Assembly: GCF_001294625.1 (NCBI RefSeq)
Contig: NZ_CP012677.1
Location: forward strand, 124,001 to 188,000
Direction of reading: 5' to 3'
Source: Arthrobacter alpinus
Lineage (GTDB): Bacteria; Actinomycetota; Actinomycetes; Actinomycetales; Micrococcaceae
DNA: 64,000 bases
The first letter of the stretch is position 1. Every line of letters begins with the position of its first letter. The notes under the pieces are model-generated. The model was not told the origin of the DNA. It saw only the letters and a list, made by a program, of their open reading frames with translations, and made no database searches. The translations under genes and the position numbers were made by a program. Shown here one piece after another: positions 43,037-52,912 of the stretch.

Positions 43037-44323
43037 CTAGAGGGCAGGTTTGTGGTCGGTGTCACGCATCCGTACAGCCACGAGGATTCCCGATAATACG
43101 GTGACGGCGCCAACGACGGCGACCGCCGCTGGGATGCCGTAGGCGTCCGCGAGGATACCGGCGATCAGGGCGCCGACGGCGAATCCGCCGTCGCGCCAGA
43201 GTCGGTAGATTCCGACGGAGCGTGCACGCCAGGCTGGGTGGGCGACGTCACCGATTGCGGCCAGTAGGGTGGGGTAGACCATGGCGGTGCCGGCGCCCAG
43301 CAGCACGGCGGCAGCGAGCCAGATCCCGAAGTCTTGCCCGAGGGCAACCATTCCCAGGGCTACTGCTTGGACGAGCATGCCGCCCACGATCAGGGGTTTG
43401 CGTCCGTACCTGTCTGACAGGGCGCCGGTGACGAGCTGGCCCGCACCCCAGACAGCTGGGTAAACGGCCGCTAGGATACCGATGCGCTCGATGCTCAGTC
43501 CGGCGGACGCGAACAGGACGGGGAACAGCCCCCAGGCGAGGCCGTCGTTGAGGTTGTTCACCATGCCGGCCTGGCTGACCGAGGACAGGGATTTGTCCCG
43601 GAAGCTGGTCAGCGTGAAGACCTGCCGATTGCTCAGATCCGCACGTGCACTGGGATGGGCCACGGTGTGGTTGGCGGCTTCCAGTTGGGCATGGTGGTGG
43701 GTTTCCTTCACGGACAAAACGGAAAGGCCCAGGCCCAGGGCGATGTAGGCGGCGCCGAGTAGGAACGGTCCCGGACGGAGCCCATAGTTGGCTGCAATGT
43801 AGCCGGTGGCCAGTGCTGTGGCGGCGACGCCGAGGTAGCCGGCCGCTTCGTTCAGGCCCATGGCCAAGCCGCGACGTGAGGGTCCGACGAGGTCCATCTT
43901 CATCATCACGGTGGTGGACCAGGTCAGGCCCTGGCTGATGCCCAGGATCACGTTAGCGGCCACGATCCAGCCCCAGGAAGGCCCCAGAATCAGTAGCAGT
44001 GGGACGGGGATGGCGATGAACCAGCCGGTAACGAGGACTGGTTTTCGACCGTAGCGATCGGAAAGGGTGCCGGCGAAGTAATTCGTTCCGGCTTTGGCCA
44101 GCCCGAAGGCCAGGATGTACGTCAGCGCGGATGTGTAAAGGTCCAAGTGGAAGACCTGGTCCGCCAGCAGTGGCAACACCGTCCGTTCCTGGCCGAGGGT
44201 TCCGCCGACAAGGGCGTTGACGGCTACCAGGAGCATGAACTGGGCCAGGTTCTGGCGCAGCCCCAGCGTGACACCGGGCCGCGCTCCGGGACGCTGCGTT
44301 GAAGAGGTGTTGCCGGATGTCAT
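43037..44323 (-). CDS. MFS transporter
   Basis: This 428-residue, 12-helix protein has two MFS signature loops, 'GTLSDRYGRKPVLVTGW' after helix 2 and 'GALSDRYGRKPLIVGG' in the second half. The N-terminal tail is hydrophilic. It lies 98 bases downstream of the MBL-rhodanese gene on the same strand, separated by a hairpin, so it is probably in the same CstR-controlled unit. The substrate is unknown; by context it may export a sulfur compound or a persulfide-derived toxin. Note 'FHLDLYTSALTYILAFGLAK', which resembles MFS proteins found with rhodaneses in other actinobacteria (memory, not checked). Confidence 0.88.
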   Translation of the reverse strand: MTSGNTSSTQRPGARPGVTLGLRQNLAQFMLLVAVNALVGGTLGQERTVLPLLADQVFHLDLYTSALTYILAFGLAKAGTNYFAGTLSDRYGRKPVLVTGWFIAIPVPLLLILGPSWGWIVAANVILGISQGLTWSTTVMMKMDLVGPSRRGLAMGLNEAAGYLGVAATALATGYIAANYGLRPGPFLLGAAYIALGLGLSVLSVKETHHHAQLEAANHTVAHPSARADLSNRQVFTLTSFRDKSLSSVSQAGMVNNLNDGLAWGLFPVLFASAGLSIERIGILAAVYPAVWGAGQLVTGALSDRYGRKPLIVGGMLVQAVALGMVALGQDFGIWLAAAVLLGAGTAMVYPTLLAAIGDVAHPAWRARSVGIYRLWRDGGFAVGALIAGILADAYGIPAAVAVVGAVTVLSGILVAVRMRDTDHKPAL

Positions 44324-44352
44324 CGCTGCACTCCAGTTGTCGGTGATACATG

Positions 44353-44389
44353 CGTTGGCGGCAGTCGGGACACCCGACCGCCGCCAACG
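44353..44389 (-). terminator. hairpin between the MBL-rhodanese and MFS genes
   Basis: CGTTGGCGGC-A-GTCGGG pairs with CCCGAC-C-GCCGCCAACG around an ACA loop. No U-run follows on the minus strand, so it is more likely an intercistronic mRNA structure than a full terminator. Confidence 0.45.
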
Positions 44390-44421
44390 CTGTCAATCGT
44401 TTAATTCAGGTACTGACAGTC

Positions 44422-45822
44422 TCAGTTGCTGGGCACAGCTTCCCGTTCCTGCTGCCAGGCGGCGTAGCTGCCGTCGAGTTCGACGACGTCGTAGCCGGCC
44501 CGGCGCAGGGCGGACGCCGCTACCGAGTTCCGGACCCCGCTCTGGCAATAGGACACGATGGTTCCCTCCGCCGGCAACTCGTCCACGTGCCACATGACAC
44601 GGCCGCCGCTGAGCTGGTGGGAGCCAGAGATGTGACCGGCGGCGTGTTCGGTGCGGTTGCGGACATCTAGGAGCATCGCTGCGTCGAAACTGTCCAGTTC
44701 TTCAGGCTGGATGAGCTGCGGGGTGCTGGCAGGCAAGCCCTCGATGCTAGTGACGTAGCCGGCGACAGTGTCGATGCCGACCCGGATCAGGTGGTCCCAC
44801 ATCTCCTGCGCGGCAGCCTGACTGGGGGCCAGGAGCACGAGTGGGTTGGTGTCCGTTTCAGGATTCACAACCCAGGCACCGAAGCTTGCGGTGGACTTCC
44901 CGGCCGGGATGTTCAGAGACCGGGCAACCGTGCCTTCGTGGACCTCAGCGTTGGAGCGGGTGTCAACAAACGTCACCGCGTCCTGGGAAAGGTCGCGGAC
45001 GACGTCGGCCGTGGCAAGTTCTGCCAGTTGGGCGCGTGCGCCCATCACGGCAGGCCCTTCCCGGTTTTCGCGCTTCATCCGGGCGAAGTAAGCATGGGCG
45101 TCAGGCTGGCCGTCGAGGAGTTCGTTGATGAAACCTTCCTCGTCGTTGGCCGCGAGATACGGGCCCCACCAGGCGTAGAGACGCTCGTAGCCGACCGTGG
45201 AGGACGGGATCGCACCCAGGGCCTTGCCGCAGGCACTGCCGGCACCGTGGCCGGGGTGGACCTGGACGTGGTCCGGCAGGGTCAAGAACTTCTCTCTCAG
45301 GCTCGAGAAGAGCTGCTTGGCCCCGGCGAAGCGGGTATCAACGCCGCCGGCCGCCTCGTCGAGCAAGTCCGGCCGGCCCAGGTCACCGGAGAACACGAAG
45401 TCACCCGAGAGCAGGTATCCCGGAGTGTCCGCGAACGCGCCGTCGGTGATCAAAAAGGATAGGTGCTCGGGGGTGTGCCCCGGGGTATGAAGGGCCTTGA
45501 CGGTGATGTTCCCGAGGGTGATCTCGTCATTATCATTGAGGCGTTCGGCCTCGAAACCGTACTGCCAGTCCGTCCCGCCCTCACCGGAGACGTACGCGGT
45601 GGCTCCGGTCGCGGCGGCCAGTTCACGGGTACCGGAGAGGAAATCAGCATGAATGTGGGTCTCGGTGACCGCCACAATTCTCATTCCGTTCGCTGCAGCC
45701 AGGGACTGGTACACGGCGATGTCACGTCGAGGGTCGACAACGAGTGCTTCACCCTTGGCTTGGCAGCCAATCAGGTAGCTGGCCTGGGATAGGTCTTCGT
45801 CATAAATGCGCTCGATAAGCAT
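44422..45822 (-). CDS. MBL-fold persulfide dioxygenase-like protein fused to rhodanese domains
   Basis: This is a 466-residue protein. The N-terminal metallo-beta-lactamase domain has 'THIHADFLSG' (His56, His58, Asp60), 'HTPGHTPEH' (His112, His116), 'SGDFVFSGDLGRPDL' (Asp141) and 'HPGHGAGSACG' (His189/His192). This is the pattern of ETHE1/CstB-type persulfide dioxygenases, which use one iron to oxidise glutathione- or other thiol-persulfide to sulfite. Two rhodanese domains follow: the first lacks the active Cys ('VLLAPSQAAAQ'), and the second has CQSGVR at Cys426. It resembles CstB of Staphylococcus. A perfect CstR-type operator overlaps its -10 box. Confidence 0.93.
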   Translation of the reverse strand: MLIERIYDEDLSQASYLIGCQAKGEALVVDPRRDIAVYQSLAAANGMRIVAVTETHIHADFLSGTRELAAATGATAYVSGEGGTDWQYGFEAERLNDNDEITLGNITVKALHTPGHTPEHLSFLITDGAFADTPGYLLSGDFVFSGDLGRPDLLDEAAGGVDTRFAGAKQLFSSLREKFLTLPDHVQVHPGHGAGSACGKALGAIPSSTVGYERLYAWWGPYLAANDEEGFINELLDGQPDAHAYFARMKRENREGPAVMGARAQLAELATADVVRDLSQDAVTFVDTRSNAEVHEGTVARSLNIPAGKSTASFGAWVVNPETDTNPLVLLAPSQAAAQEMWDHLIRVGIDTVAGYVTSIEGLPASTPQLIQPEELDSFDAAMLLDVRNRTEHAAGHISGSHQLSGGRVMWHVDELPAEGTIVSYCQSGVRNSVAASALRRAGYDVVELDGSYAAWQQEREAVPSN

Positions 45823-45891
45823 GGGGCTCTCCTTCGGTGGGCGGTGGGGATTTTCCGGGAGGGATTCTCCGTTCCTCTACTCACAAAGATA

Positions 45892-45907
45892 ATACCCCAT
45901 GGGGTAT
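45892..45907 (-). promoter_or_regulatory. CstR-type operator 4 (MBL-rhodanese promoter)
   Basis: ATACCCCATGGGGTAT, whose minus-strand continuation GGGTATTATC gives a TATTAT -10 box. It lies 70 bases upstream of the MBL-rhodanese ATG. Confidence 0.8.
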
Positions 45908-45947
45908 CTGGCAAGCGGGGCGTAACCGCCCGGGCGCGGGGACCTAA

Positions 45948-46271
<324 letters not shown>

Positions 46272-46465
46272 GCGGCAACAACCACACCAAAACTAAACCC
46301 ACGGACGGCGAGGTTGTCTCGCGGGCCGGTTCCAGACAGCCCTTAGGGTCCAATACGGCCGGTCCCTTATTGGCAATCCTTACGCCGGTCCCGTCAGGTC
46401 TCGCTGGGGCTCCCGGGGTGGTCGGCGGAACAGCGGTCGCAGGAGAAGAGCGGAGAAGGAAAAAG

Positions 46466-46738
46466 ATGAATGGATATGGTTCGGCGATGGGTTGGACGTG
46501 GTTGTTCTGGCTGCTCCTGATTATCGGCATTGTCCTGCTGGTCATCTTTGCCGTGCGAGCCTTTTCCGGGGGAATCACCCGGCCCGGGACCGGCCGGCGT
46601 CCAGGCGCGGGTACGGAACCCTCCGGCATTATCGGTGAGACTACCGCCCGACGGATCCTGGACGAACGCTACGCCAAGGGTGAATTGAACGCAGAGGAGT
46701 ACCGTGAACGACTCAAGGTCCTCGGGGACGATACCTGA
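46466..46738 (+). CDS. SHOCT-domain membrane protein
   Basis: This 90-residue protein has an N-terminal helix ('WLFWLLLIIGIVLLVIFAV') and a C-terminal SHOCT motif ('ARRILDERYAKGELNAEEYR', 'RLKVLGDDT'), a short oligomerisation domain often found next to metal-handling proteins. GAAGGA precedes the ATG by six bases. Its TGA overlaps the ATG of the following multicopper oxidase fragment, so the two formed a copper-resistance-like operon before the IS21 insertion. Confidence 0.88.
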   Translation: MNGYGSAMGWTWLFWLLLIIGIVLLVIFAVRAFSGGITRPGTGRRPGAGTEPSGIIGETTARRILDERYAKGELNAEEYRERLKVLGDDT

Positions 46739-46870
46739 TGCAACCCCTCATCCGCCGCAGTGCCCTGTTCCTAGGAGGTGTCGGGGCCATGGCCGCTGCA
46801 ACGGGTGCGGTGGGATTGTTGTGGGGGCAGGGCCCTGGATTCCAAGCCGCCGTCGGCCAGGAGCTGATTG
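46738..46870 (+). pseudogene. N-terminal fragment of a multicopper oxidase-like Tat protein, cut by IS21
   Basis: It begins 'MQPLIRRSALFLGGVGAMAA' with a twin-arginine and a hydrophobic core, as in actinobacterial multicopper oxidases encoded after SHOCT proteins. After about 44 residues the sequence changes to the IS21 end and stops at 46923. Nothing of the copper-binding domains remains nearby. The exact family rests on the signal peptide and on context only. Confidence 0.5.
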
Positions 46871-47935
46871 TGTGTGATCGACTAGTTGTAGGCCGTTTCA
46901 GCTCGGGTTTCCTGCCAGGTTAGTGGCTGGTTTCCAGCCAAAAGAGCGCTAAGAATTAGGCCAGGTGTTTCCCGGAAATTTTGTGGTTTCGGGATTGTCG
47001 GAAAAGTTGAGATCACCGTGTGGTCCGGGCCCTTGCGTGGCGTGTTGCAGATATGGGCCCGCCACCCCCAGATAGGTTCCTTACGGCGCTGCTATTGACA
47101 GAGCGAGTGCGCCGGAAGGGCTGGAAAGCAGATGACGGTACCCATGTCCGTTCAAGAAAATATCAGAAGTTTAGACTCCCAGGGAGTTTCCGGGCGGGAA
47201 ATCGCCAAGAGGTTGGGCGTGAGCGGGGAATTCGTGGCGAAATACGCTGATGATTTGGATTACTCACCAGCGCCACCGGCACCCAATACACGGCCAGGTG
47301 GGACGGTATTGACCGGTTTCGAACACATCATTGATCAGTGGCGTAGCGAGGACGCACGCCGCCACCGTAAACAGCGCCACACAGCCAAGCCGGTCTTTGA
47401 CCGGTTGATTGAAGAGCATAGTTACACGGCAACGTACTCCCCCGTGCAGCGGTACGTGAAGAAGTGGAAAGCAAGGAACCGCCACGACAAGGAAGGCTTC
47501 ACGGAGTTGGTGTGGCCGGCAGGGACGGCCCAGGTTGACTTCGGGCAGGCCGAGGCGATTATTGCCGGGATCCGGCAAGTATTGCACGTTTTTGTGGTGA
47601 CGTTCCCGTTCTCAAATATGCGTTTCGCACAGGCATACTGGGGTGAGACGGCCGAGTGCGTCACTCATGGGTTGCGAACCGTGTTCAAACATATGGGAGC
47701 CGCACCTCGCCATCTGGTCTTTGATACCGCCACCGGTATTGGTCGAAGGACCGGGACGAAGGTCATTCAGACGAAACTCTTCTCCGCGTTCAAGCTGCAT
47801 AACCGGCCCCAGTCACGCTATTGCACCCCGTATTCAGGGCACGAAAAAGGCAACGTTGAGAACGCGGTGGGATTCCTGCGCAGGAATTTGATGGTCCCTG
47901 AACCGGAAGCTGCGACCTTGGAAGCATTGAACGAA
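46871..47935 (+). mobile_element. truncated IS21-family element (left end and most of istA)
   Basis: The left end starts near TGTGTGATCGACTAG (46871), inside the multicopper oxidase fragment. The istA gene follows; istB and the right end are missing. The right boundary at about 47936 is where repeat copy 6 starts. The element is therefore a dead remnant. Confidence 0.65.
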
Positions 47936-47965
47936 GCGCAGTGGCGGTGCATATGTTGTCATTAG
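47132..47965 (+). pseudogene. istA: IS21-type transposase IstA, 3'-truncated
   Basis: The frame has 277 codons. The N-terminal HTH reads 'VSGREIAKRLGVSGEFVAKY'. The DDE core shows 'GTAQVDFGQAEAII' (first Asp), 'LVFDTATGIG' (second Asp) and 'HEKGNVENAVGFLRR' (Glu). Complete IstA proteins run to about 400-500 residues with a C-terminal domain. Here the frame leaves the transposase at about 47936, where the dispersed repeat begins, and stops after a few unrelated codons. No IstB helper is encoded. Confidence 0.85.
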
Positions 47966-48283
47966 GTTTGATCGAATCTGCCAGCGTACTCGTCGCCTCC
48001 GCAAACCACGACGCGCTGCCAGTCGACGCCTGTCCGGCGGTTTCCATGTGCGCATAGCGGGTGAACAGCTCCGTCTGGAACACCGCCGCGGTGGCCAGTG
48101 ATCTTGACCGTGGCAACCAATGGCCGAAACGTATGTGGGATGTAACCGACTCATTAGAAACTCATTAAATTGAGCGACAACTGCCGCCTCTTCAGTACCA
48201 TTCGTTGTTAGGCACTCGCCGCACCGCCAAAGACCAGGAACGGGTTTTGACAAGTCGAATTGGAGGATAGAGGCGACAGCGGG
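47936..48283 (+). repeat. dispersed repeat, copy 6 (type B with extended 5' part, 3'-truncated)
   Basis: It matches copy 5 from GCGCAGTGGC through the extension, the tandem ACTCATTA start and the core as far as GACAGCGGG, then diverges before the tRNA-like end. It is in direct orientation to copy 5, about 9.65 kb apart, so the pair brackets the sulfur island. Confidence 0.8.
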
Positions 48284-48337
48284 AGAATTGCCTCTGTCTT
48301 TACGCAGGGCAATCCGACGAGGCAACCTTGAATCGAA

Positions 48338-49531
48338 CTAATGCCAAGCCCGTCCGTTGGCAATTGAATCATCGACGCGGGCAGGCTCGAGCAATGCTTC
48401 CAACGCCAATTCTGCTGCGCCCGTAAGCCCTGCTGCTGAGCCCACTACGGAGGGGCGGATCTCCAAGCCACTGGTCAATGAAGGAAGAAAATTCCCGTAG
48501 ACGGATTCGCGAATGCCTGCCAGCAAGGGTTCGGGTGATTCAGCCAAGTTTCCGCCCACAATAATGATGGACGGGTTCATGACAGCTGCCAAGATTCCCA
48601 GCATTTCGCCCAGCTCGCGGCCTGCCTGCCGGACAAGTTCCACGGCCTGCCCATCCCGTTTGCGCACCAGGTTGACGATGTCACGGCTGCTGTGGACTAC
48701 TTGACCGCTGTCCATTAAAGCTTTGGCAATGGAGCGGCCACTGGCTACAGCCTCCAAACAACCCCACTGTCCACAACTACACTGAACCGTGCCACCGCGA
48801 GGGATATGCCCAATGCTGCCAGCTTCGCCGGCAGCACCCTGCAGAATGCGGCCATCGATCACAATGCCGCAGCCCACACCCATCCCAACTTTGAGAACAA
48901 TCATGTTTTGGTACTTCTCCGGGCTTTGACGCTGCTCACCTCGGGCCATAATGTTGGCGTCTTTATCCACCAACACTGGGATCTGCGGAAAGACTTGCGC
49001 AAAGGCATCGGACACCGACCTGTTTTCCCAACCGGGGATTTCCGGGTGGGTCAGTGGCCCCTGCTGGACCGAGTTGGGCACGCCCACTCCGATAGCCCGA
49101 ATACGCGAGGTATCCAGCTCCTCCTGGTGGCAGAGACCCTGAAGATCAGTGATTACACCACTGAGCACGGTCTGCGGGCTGTCGTCAGGATCCAAATCGT
49201 TCTCCGACGTGGCCAGCAGTGTGCCAGCCAAATCGGTGACACCTACACGCACGTGGCTTCCGCCAATATCTGCCACCAGTAAGTACCCGGCGAGATGGTT
49301 GAACGAATACGTTTCGGCAGGACGGCCGCCAGTTTTGCTCGGCTGCTTATTGGAGGAAACATATCCGGCACTTTGGAGGTGGTCAAGCCGTTCAATGAGT
49401 GTTGTACGCGCCAACCCGGACTCGCGGACCAGCTCGCTCTTGGTCCACCGGTCCGCAGTCCGAATCAGCCGCAACAGCACGCCAGGTCCTGTTGATCCCC
49501 AGGACTGGCCTGCCTTACCTTCTTTACCCAT
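48338..49531 (-). CDS. ROK family transcriptional regulator with zinc motif
   Basis: This 397-residue ROK protein has a winged HTH (about 15-75, 'KSELVRESGLARTTLIERLD') and the kinase-like domain with 'LLVADIGGSHVRVGVTDL' and 'PVLVDKDANIMARGE'. The complete zinc site reads 'CSCGQWGCLEAVASG', unlike the other ROK proteins in this window. It lies 80 bases downstream of deoC on the same strand, with its own upstream gap, and may regulate the deoC-tkt unit or the PTS further upstream. Its effector is probably a phosphorylated or free sugar. Confidence 0.9.
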   Translation of the reverse strand: MGKEGKAGQSWGSTGPGVLLRLIRTADRWTKSELVRESGLARTTLIERLDHLQSAGYVSSNKQPSKTGGRPAETYSFNHLAGYLLVADIGGSHVRVGVTDLAGTLLATSENDLDPDDSPQTVLSGVITDLQGLCHQEELDTSRIRAIGVGVPNSVQQGPLTHPEIPGWENRSVSDAFAQVFPQIPVLVDKDANIMARGEQRQSPEKYQNMIVLKVGMGVGCGIVIDGRILQGAAGEAGSIGHIPRGGTVQCSCGQWGCLEAVASGRSIAKALMDSGQVVHSSRDIVNLVRKRDGQAVELVRQAGRELGEMLGILAAVMNPSIIIVGGNLAESPEPLLAGIRESVYGNFLPSLTSGLEIRPSVVGSAAGLTGAAELALEALLEPARVDDSIANGRAWH

Positions 49532-49613
49532 TTACTTTCAGTCTTTCGCTTGCCGTGTCCCACTAATGTAGGGGAAATACCGGCGAGTCACTAAAAGTCG
49601 CCGGGTTCCTGAA

Positions 49614-50321
49614 TCAGTATCCCGCCGACTCGGAATCGGCTGCACCCTCAGACAGGACTGCGCGAGAACCGGAGACACCCAGTCGCGTGGCGCCAGCAGC
49701 AATCATCGCCAGCGCAACTTCACGGCTACGGATGCCGCCGGATGCCTTCACGCCCAGCTTGCCGGCAACAGTTTCGGACATGAGCCGAACAGCGTCCACA
49801 CTGGCACCACCTGCCGGGTGGAACCCCGTGGAAGTCTTCACGAAGTCAGCACCGGCTGCTGCCGCTGCTCGGCAAACGGCAACGATTTGTTCATCGTTAA
49901 GCGCAGCAGACTCGATGATGACCTTCAAAATTGTAGGAGCCGGGACAGCCTTACGCACCGCCGCGATATCCGCCTCAACCTTGCCAAACTCACCCTCCAC
50001 AGCAGCCCCAACATCAATGACCATGTCAATTTCATGGGCACCCTGCATTACCGCCAAGGCAGCCTCAGCAGCCTTGATGCTCGAGGCGTGCTTGCCACTG
50101 GGGAAGCCACACACTGCTGCGATCTTCAGTGACGCAGAATCCGGCAACTGAAGCGGGAGCATATTGGGGGAGACGCAAACGGAGTACGTGCCCAATCCCA
50201 GTGCCTCGTCCACAGTAGCTTGGACGTCGGCGGCTGTAGCCTCCGGCTTGAGCAGTGTGTGATCAATGAACTGGGCAAGATCTGTTGAGGAAAACTCGGT
50301 GCCTGAAAAAGTGTTCGTCAT
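49614..50321 (-). CDS. deoC: deoxyribose-phosphate aldolase
   Basis: This 235-residue DeoC cleaves 2-deoxyribose-5-phosphate to acetaldehyde and glyceraldehyde-3-phosphate. The Schiff-base Lys162 lies in '[15 protein letters not shown]', with Asp103 ('IDMVIDVGA') and Lys192 ('[10 protein letters not shown]') as the proton-relay residues. AAGGAC lies seven bases before the ATG. It is 18 bases downstream of tkt and surely co-transcribed, linking deoxynucleoside or pentose breakdown to the pentose-phosphate enzymes and PTS nearby. Confidence 0.96.
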   Translation of the reverse strand: MTNTFSGTEFSSTDLAQFIDHTLLKPEATAADVQATVDEALGLGTYSVCVSPNMLPLQLPDSASLKIAAVCGFPSGKHASSIKAAEAALAVMQGAHEIDMVIDVGAAVEGEFGKVEADIAAVRKAVPAPTILKVIIESAALNDEQIVAVCRAAAAAGADFVKTSTGFHPAGGASVDAVRLMSETVAGKLGVKASGGIRSREVALAMIAAGATRLGVSGSRAVLSEGAADSESAGY

Positions 50322-50339
50322 GGGAAAAGTCCTTCTACG

Positions 50340-52418
50340 TTAGTTAATGGCAGTCATGGTTACGGAAGCGCTGCTGCGCAAAGTTCTCTGCGCGGCCTCC
50401 AATACGGTCTCCAAGCTGATCCCCTTGCGGCGCAATACTTCGGCACCATTGCCCGAGAGGCCAAAGCCTTCAACGGAAACGGCCTCACCGTAGGTACCAA
50501 GGAATCGGTACCAACCCTGCGCGGAGCCCGCTTCAACGCTGACGCGGGCACTGACGGAGCGCGGCAGCACGTACTGCTTGTATTCCTCGGGCTGGGCATC
50601 GAACCATTCAATGCAAGGCATGGACACAACACGTGTTCCGATGCCCTGATCGGTGAGTGCGGTGGCAGCCTGCACGGCCAAGTGAACTTCAGAACCGGTG
50701 GCGATGATGATCAGCTCAGGTGCTTCTTCGGTGTCTAACAGAATGTAGCCGCCCTTCTTGGTTCCTTCGCGGACAGCATCCACCTGCTCGAGCGTTGGAA
50801 TATTCTGCCGACTCAAGACCATGGCCGTGGGGCCGGAGTTTTCCTGGAAGACCCGCTCGTAAGCAGCCACGGTTTCATTGGCATCACCGGGACGGACAAC
50901 CGACAAACCGGGGATGGCTCGGTGCGCCCACAAGTGTTCCACAGGCTCGTGGGTGGGGCCGTCTTCGCCAACGGCAACAGAGTCATGGGTCCAGACGTAG
51001 GTGACCGGCAATTGCATCAAGGCAGCTAGGCGTACCGAGGGGCGCATGTAGTCGGAGAAGACAAAAAACGTCGCTCCAAAGATGCGGGTCAGGCCATTGA
51101 GTGCGATGCCGTTCAGGATGGATCCCATGGCGTGTTCGCGGATGCCAAAGTGCAGGACGCGGCCATACTCATTGCCCGGCCACTCCGTGCTCACAACGCC
51201 GGGCGGCAACATGGACTGGAATTCGTTGGACCATGTTCCGTTGGTCTCGGCCAAGTCGGCGGATCCGCCCCAGAGCTCTTCAATGCTGTGGCCCGCGGCG
51301 GCGAGCACCTTGGAGCTGGCGATGCGAGTGGCCAGGCTGCTTCCCGGCTCAAAGGTGGGGAAATTGGCGTTCCAGCCTTCAGCCAATTCGCCCTTGAGAA
51401 GGCGGGTCAAGAGCGCAGCCTGCTCGGGGTGGGATTCTTCCCACGCGGCGAACTTCTCGGTCCACGGACCCTTGAGTTCCAGGGCACGGTCAGCGGCGGC
51501 TGCCCGAGTCGAGGTCAACAGCTCATCGGGCATGACAAAGCTCTTGGTGGGATCCAGGCCTAAGGCGGACTTGGTGGCAGCCACTTCATCCGCGCCGGGA
51601 GCGCCGGCGTGAGCCTTGGCAGTGCCGCCAAGAGTAGGCATGGGGAAGCCGATCCGGGACCTGAGCCGGATGAAAACAGGAGCATCTCCCGCATCCAACG
51701 ACGCGTCCAGGCCCGTGCGGATAGCGGTCAGCGATTCGGCGTCCGCGATTTCCAGGACCCTCCAACCGTAGGATGCCATGCGTGCGCAGACGTCGTCGCT
51801 GGTGGCAATGGCGGTGGAACCCTCGATCGAGATCTCGTTGTCATCCCAGATCAGGACGAGGTTATCGAGCTTCCAGTGTCCTGCCAGCGATGCGACCTCG
51901 TGGCTGATGCCTTCTTGCATGTCGCCGTCGGAGGCTAGGCAGAAGATCTTGTAGTCAAAGGCACTGCTTCCCTTTGCGGCGTCGGGGTCCAACATGCCGC
52001 GAACCCTGCGCGCTGCCAATGCCATGCCAACAGCGTTTCCAATACCCTGGCCCAAAGGGCCCGTGGTGGTTTCAACGCCGGCCGTGTGGCCAAACTCGGG
52101 GTGTCCGGGGGTCAAGGAATCCAGTGTGCGGGCGGCCTGAAGATCAGCCATTTCCAGTCCGTATCCTTGCATGAATAACTGCACGTAGAGGGACAGACTG
52201 GTGTGTCCACAAGAGAGGACAAAGCGGTCTCGGCCCAGCCATGAGGGTTCTTTCGGGTCATGGCGAAGGTACTCCTGGAACAGAGTGGATAGGAAGGGGG
52301 TCAAGCCCACTGCCGTCCCGGCATGTCCTGATCCTTTGGCCTGAACCACGTCCAGCGGCAGTACTCGCGCATGCCTAATAGCATCGGCGGTGGATTCGAG
52401 GGTGAGGGCATTGGTCAT
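50340..52418 (-). CDS. tkt: transketolase
   Basis: This 692-residue TPP enzyme moves two-carbon units between sugar phosphates. The N-terminal TPP-binding motif '[20 protein letters not shown]' with 'DDNEISIEG' and the middle domain '[20 protein letters not shown]' are complete. AAGGAGCGCCCC precedes the ATG. It is probably a second, sugar-inducible transketolase, since a housekeeping copy is normally linked to other core genes; this is inference. It lies downstream of the HPr terminator, so it has its own promoter in the 130-base gap (52419-52545), where AT-rich TATATAAAC sequence is seen. Confidence 0.96.
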   Translation of the reverse strand: MTNALTLESTADAIRHARVLPLDVVQAKGSGHAGTAVGLTPFLSTLFQEYLRHDPKEPSWLGRDRFVLSCGHTSLSLYVQLFMQGYGLEMADLQAARTLDSLTPGHPEFGHTAGVETTTGPLGQGIGNAVGMALAARRVRGMLDPDAAKGSSAFDYKIFCLASDGDMQEGISHEVASLAGHWKLDNLVLIWDDNEISIEGSTAIATSDDVCARMASYGWRVLEIADAESLTAIRTGLDASLDAGDAPVFIRLRSRIGFPMPTLGGTAKAHAGAPGADEVAATKSALGLDPTKSFVMPDELLTSTRAAAADRALELKGPWTEKFAAWEESHPEQAALLTRLLKGELAEGWNANFPTFEPGSSLATRIASSKVLAAAGHSIEELWGGSADLAETNGTWSNEFQSMLPPGVVSTEWPGNEYGRVLHFGIREHAMGSILNGIALNGLTRIFGATFFVFSDYMRPSVRLAALMQLPVTYVWTHDSVAVGEDGPTHEPVEHLWAHRAIPGLSVVRPGDANETVAAYERVFQENSGPTAMVLSRQNIPTLEQVDAVREGTKKGGYILLDTEEAPELIIIATGSEVHLAVQAATALTDQGIGTRVVSMPCIEWFDAQPEEYKQYVLPRSVSARVSVEAGSAQGWYRFLGTYGEAVSVEGFGLSGNGAEVLRRKGISLETVLEAAQRTLRSSASVTMTAIN

Positions 52419-52545
52419 GGGGCGCTCCTTGCAGAATTTATGAGGAAGAATCTACGGCCAAAAACATCTTATAGCGAAAGTTTATATAGTAATGACGAAA
52501 TAAGCAATAAGTGCTGAAGGGCTGGTTGATTGTGCTCGAAGGCAT

Positions 52546-52588
52546 CAAAAAGACGGCTGGACCACCCCGCAGGGTGGTCCAGCCGTCT
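52546..52588 (-). terminator. strong rho-independent terminator of the PTS operon
   Basis: AGACGGCTGGACCACCC (52551-52567) and GGGTGGTCCAGCCGTCT (52572-52588) form a perfect 17-base stem with a four-base loop, followed on the minus strand by TTTTT. It ends the EIIA-EIIB-EIIC-Tal/EI-HPr transcript. Confidence 0.9.
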
Positions 52589-52606
52589 CGGTCCAAGCTG
52601 CAAAAA

Positions 52607-52882
52607 TTAGGCGTCGTGGTCTGTTTCCAAGATTTTGACGAGCCGCTCGAGCGCTTCTTCGGCTCCGTCGCCCTCGGTGCGTAGCACCACAACTTCACCA
52701 AATTCAATGCCCAGGCTCATGAGTCCGAGCATGCTGGCAGCATCCATGGCGTCCTCGGCAGGCTCACCTTGGCGGGCAATGGTGATGTCCAAGTCGAAAT
52801 CTGCGGCGGCTTCGGAAAATATTGCTGCGGGGCGGGCATGCAGTCCCACACGGGTTGCAACAGTGGCGGTGCGTTCAATCAT
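52607..52882 (-). CDS. ptsH: phosphocarrier protein HPr
   Basis: This 91-residue HPr has the phosphorylation site His15 in 'RVGLHARPAAIF' and the central 'DAASMLGLMSLGI' helix. It takes phosphate from Enzyme I (encoded directly upstream as the Tal-EI fusion) and passes it to EIIA proteins. GGAAGACTC precedes the ATG. It is the last gene before the strong terminator. Having HPr and EI inside a sugar-specific PTS operon, rather than in a separate general pts operon, suggests a self-contained system. Confidence 0.96.
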   Translation of the reverse strand: MIERTATVATRVGLHARPAAIFSEAAADFDLDITIARQGEPAEDAMDAASMLGLMSLGIEFGEVVVLRTEGDGAEEALERLVKILETDHDA

Positions 52883-52912
52883 GAGTCTTCCTTCAGTTGG
52901 TGGGGGAGGGGC

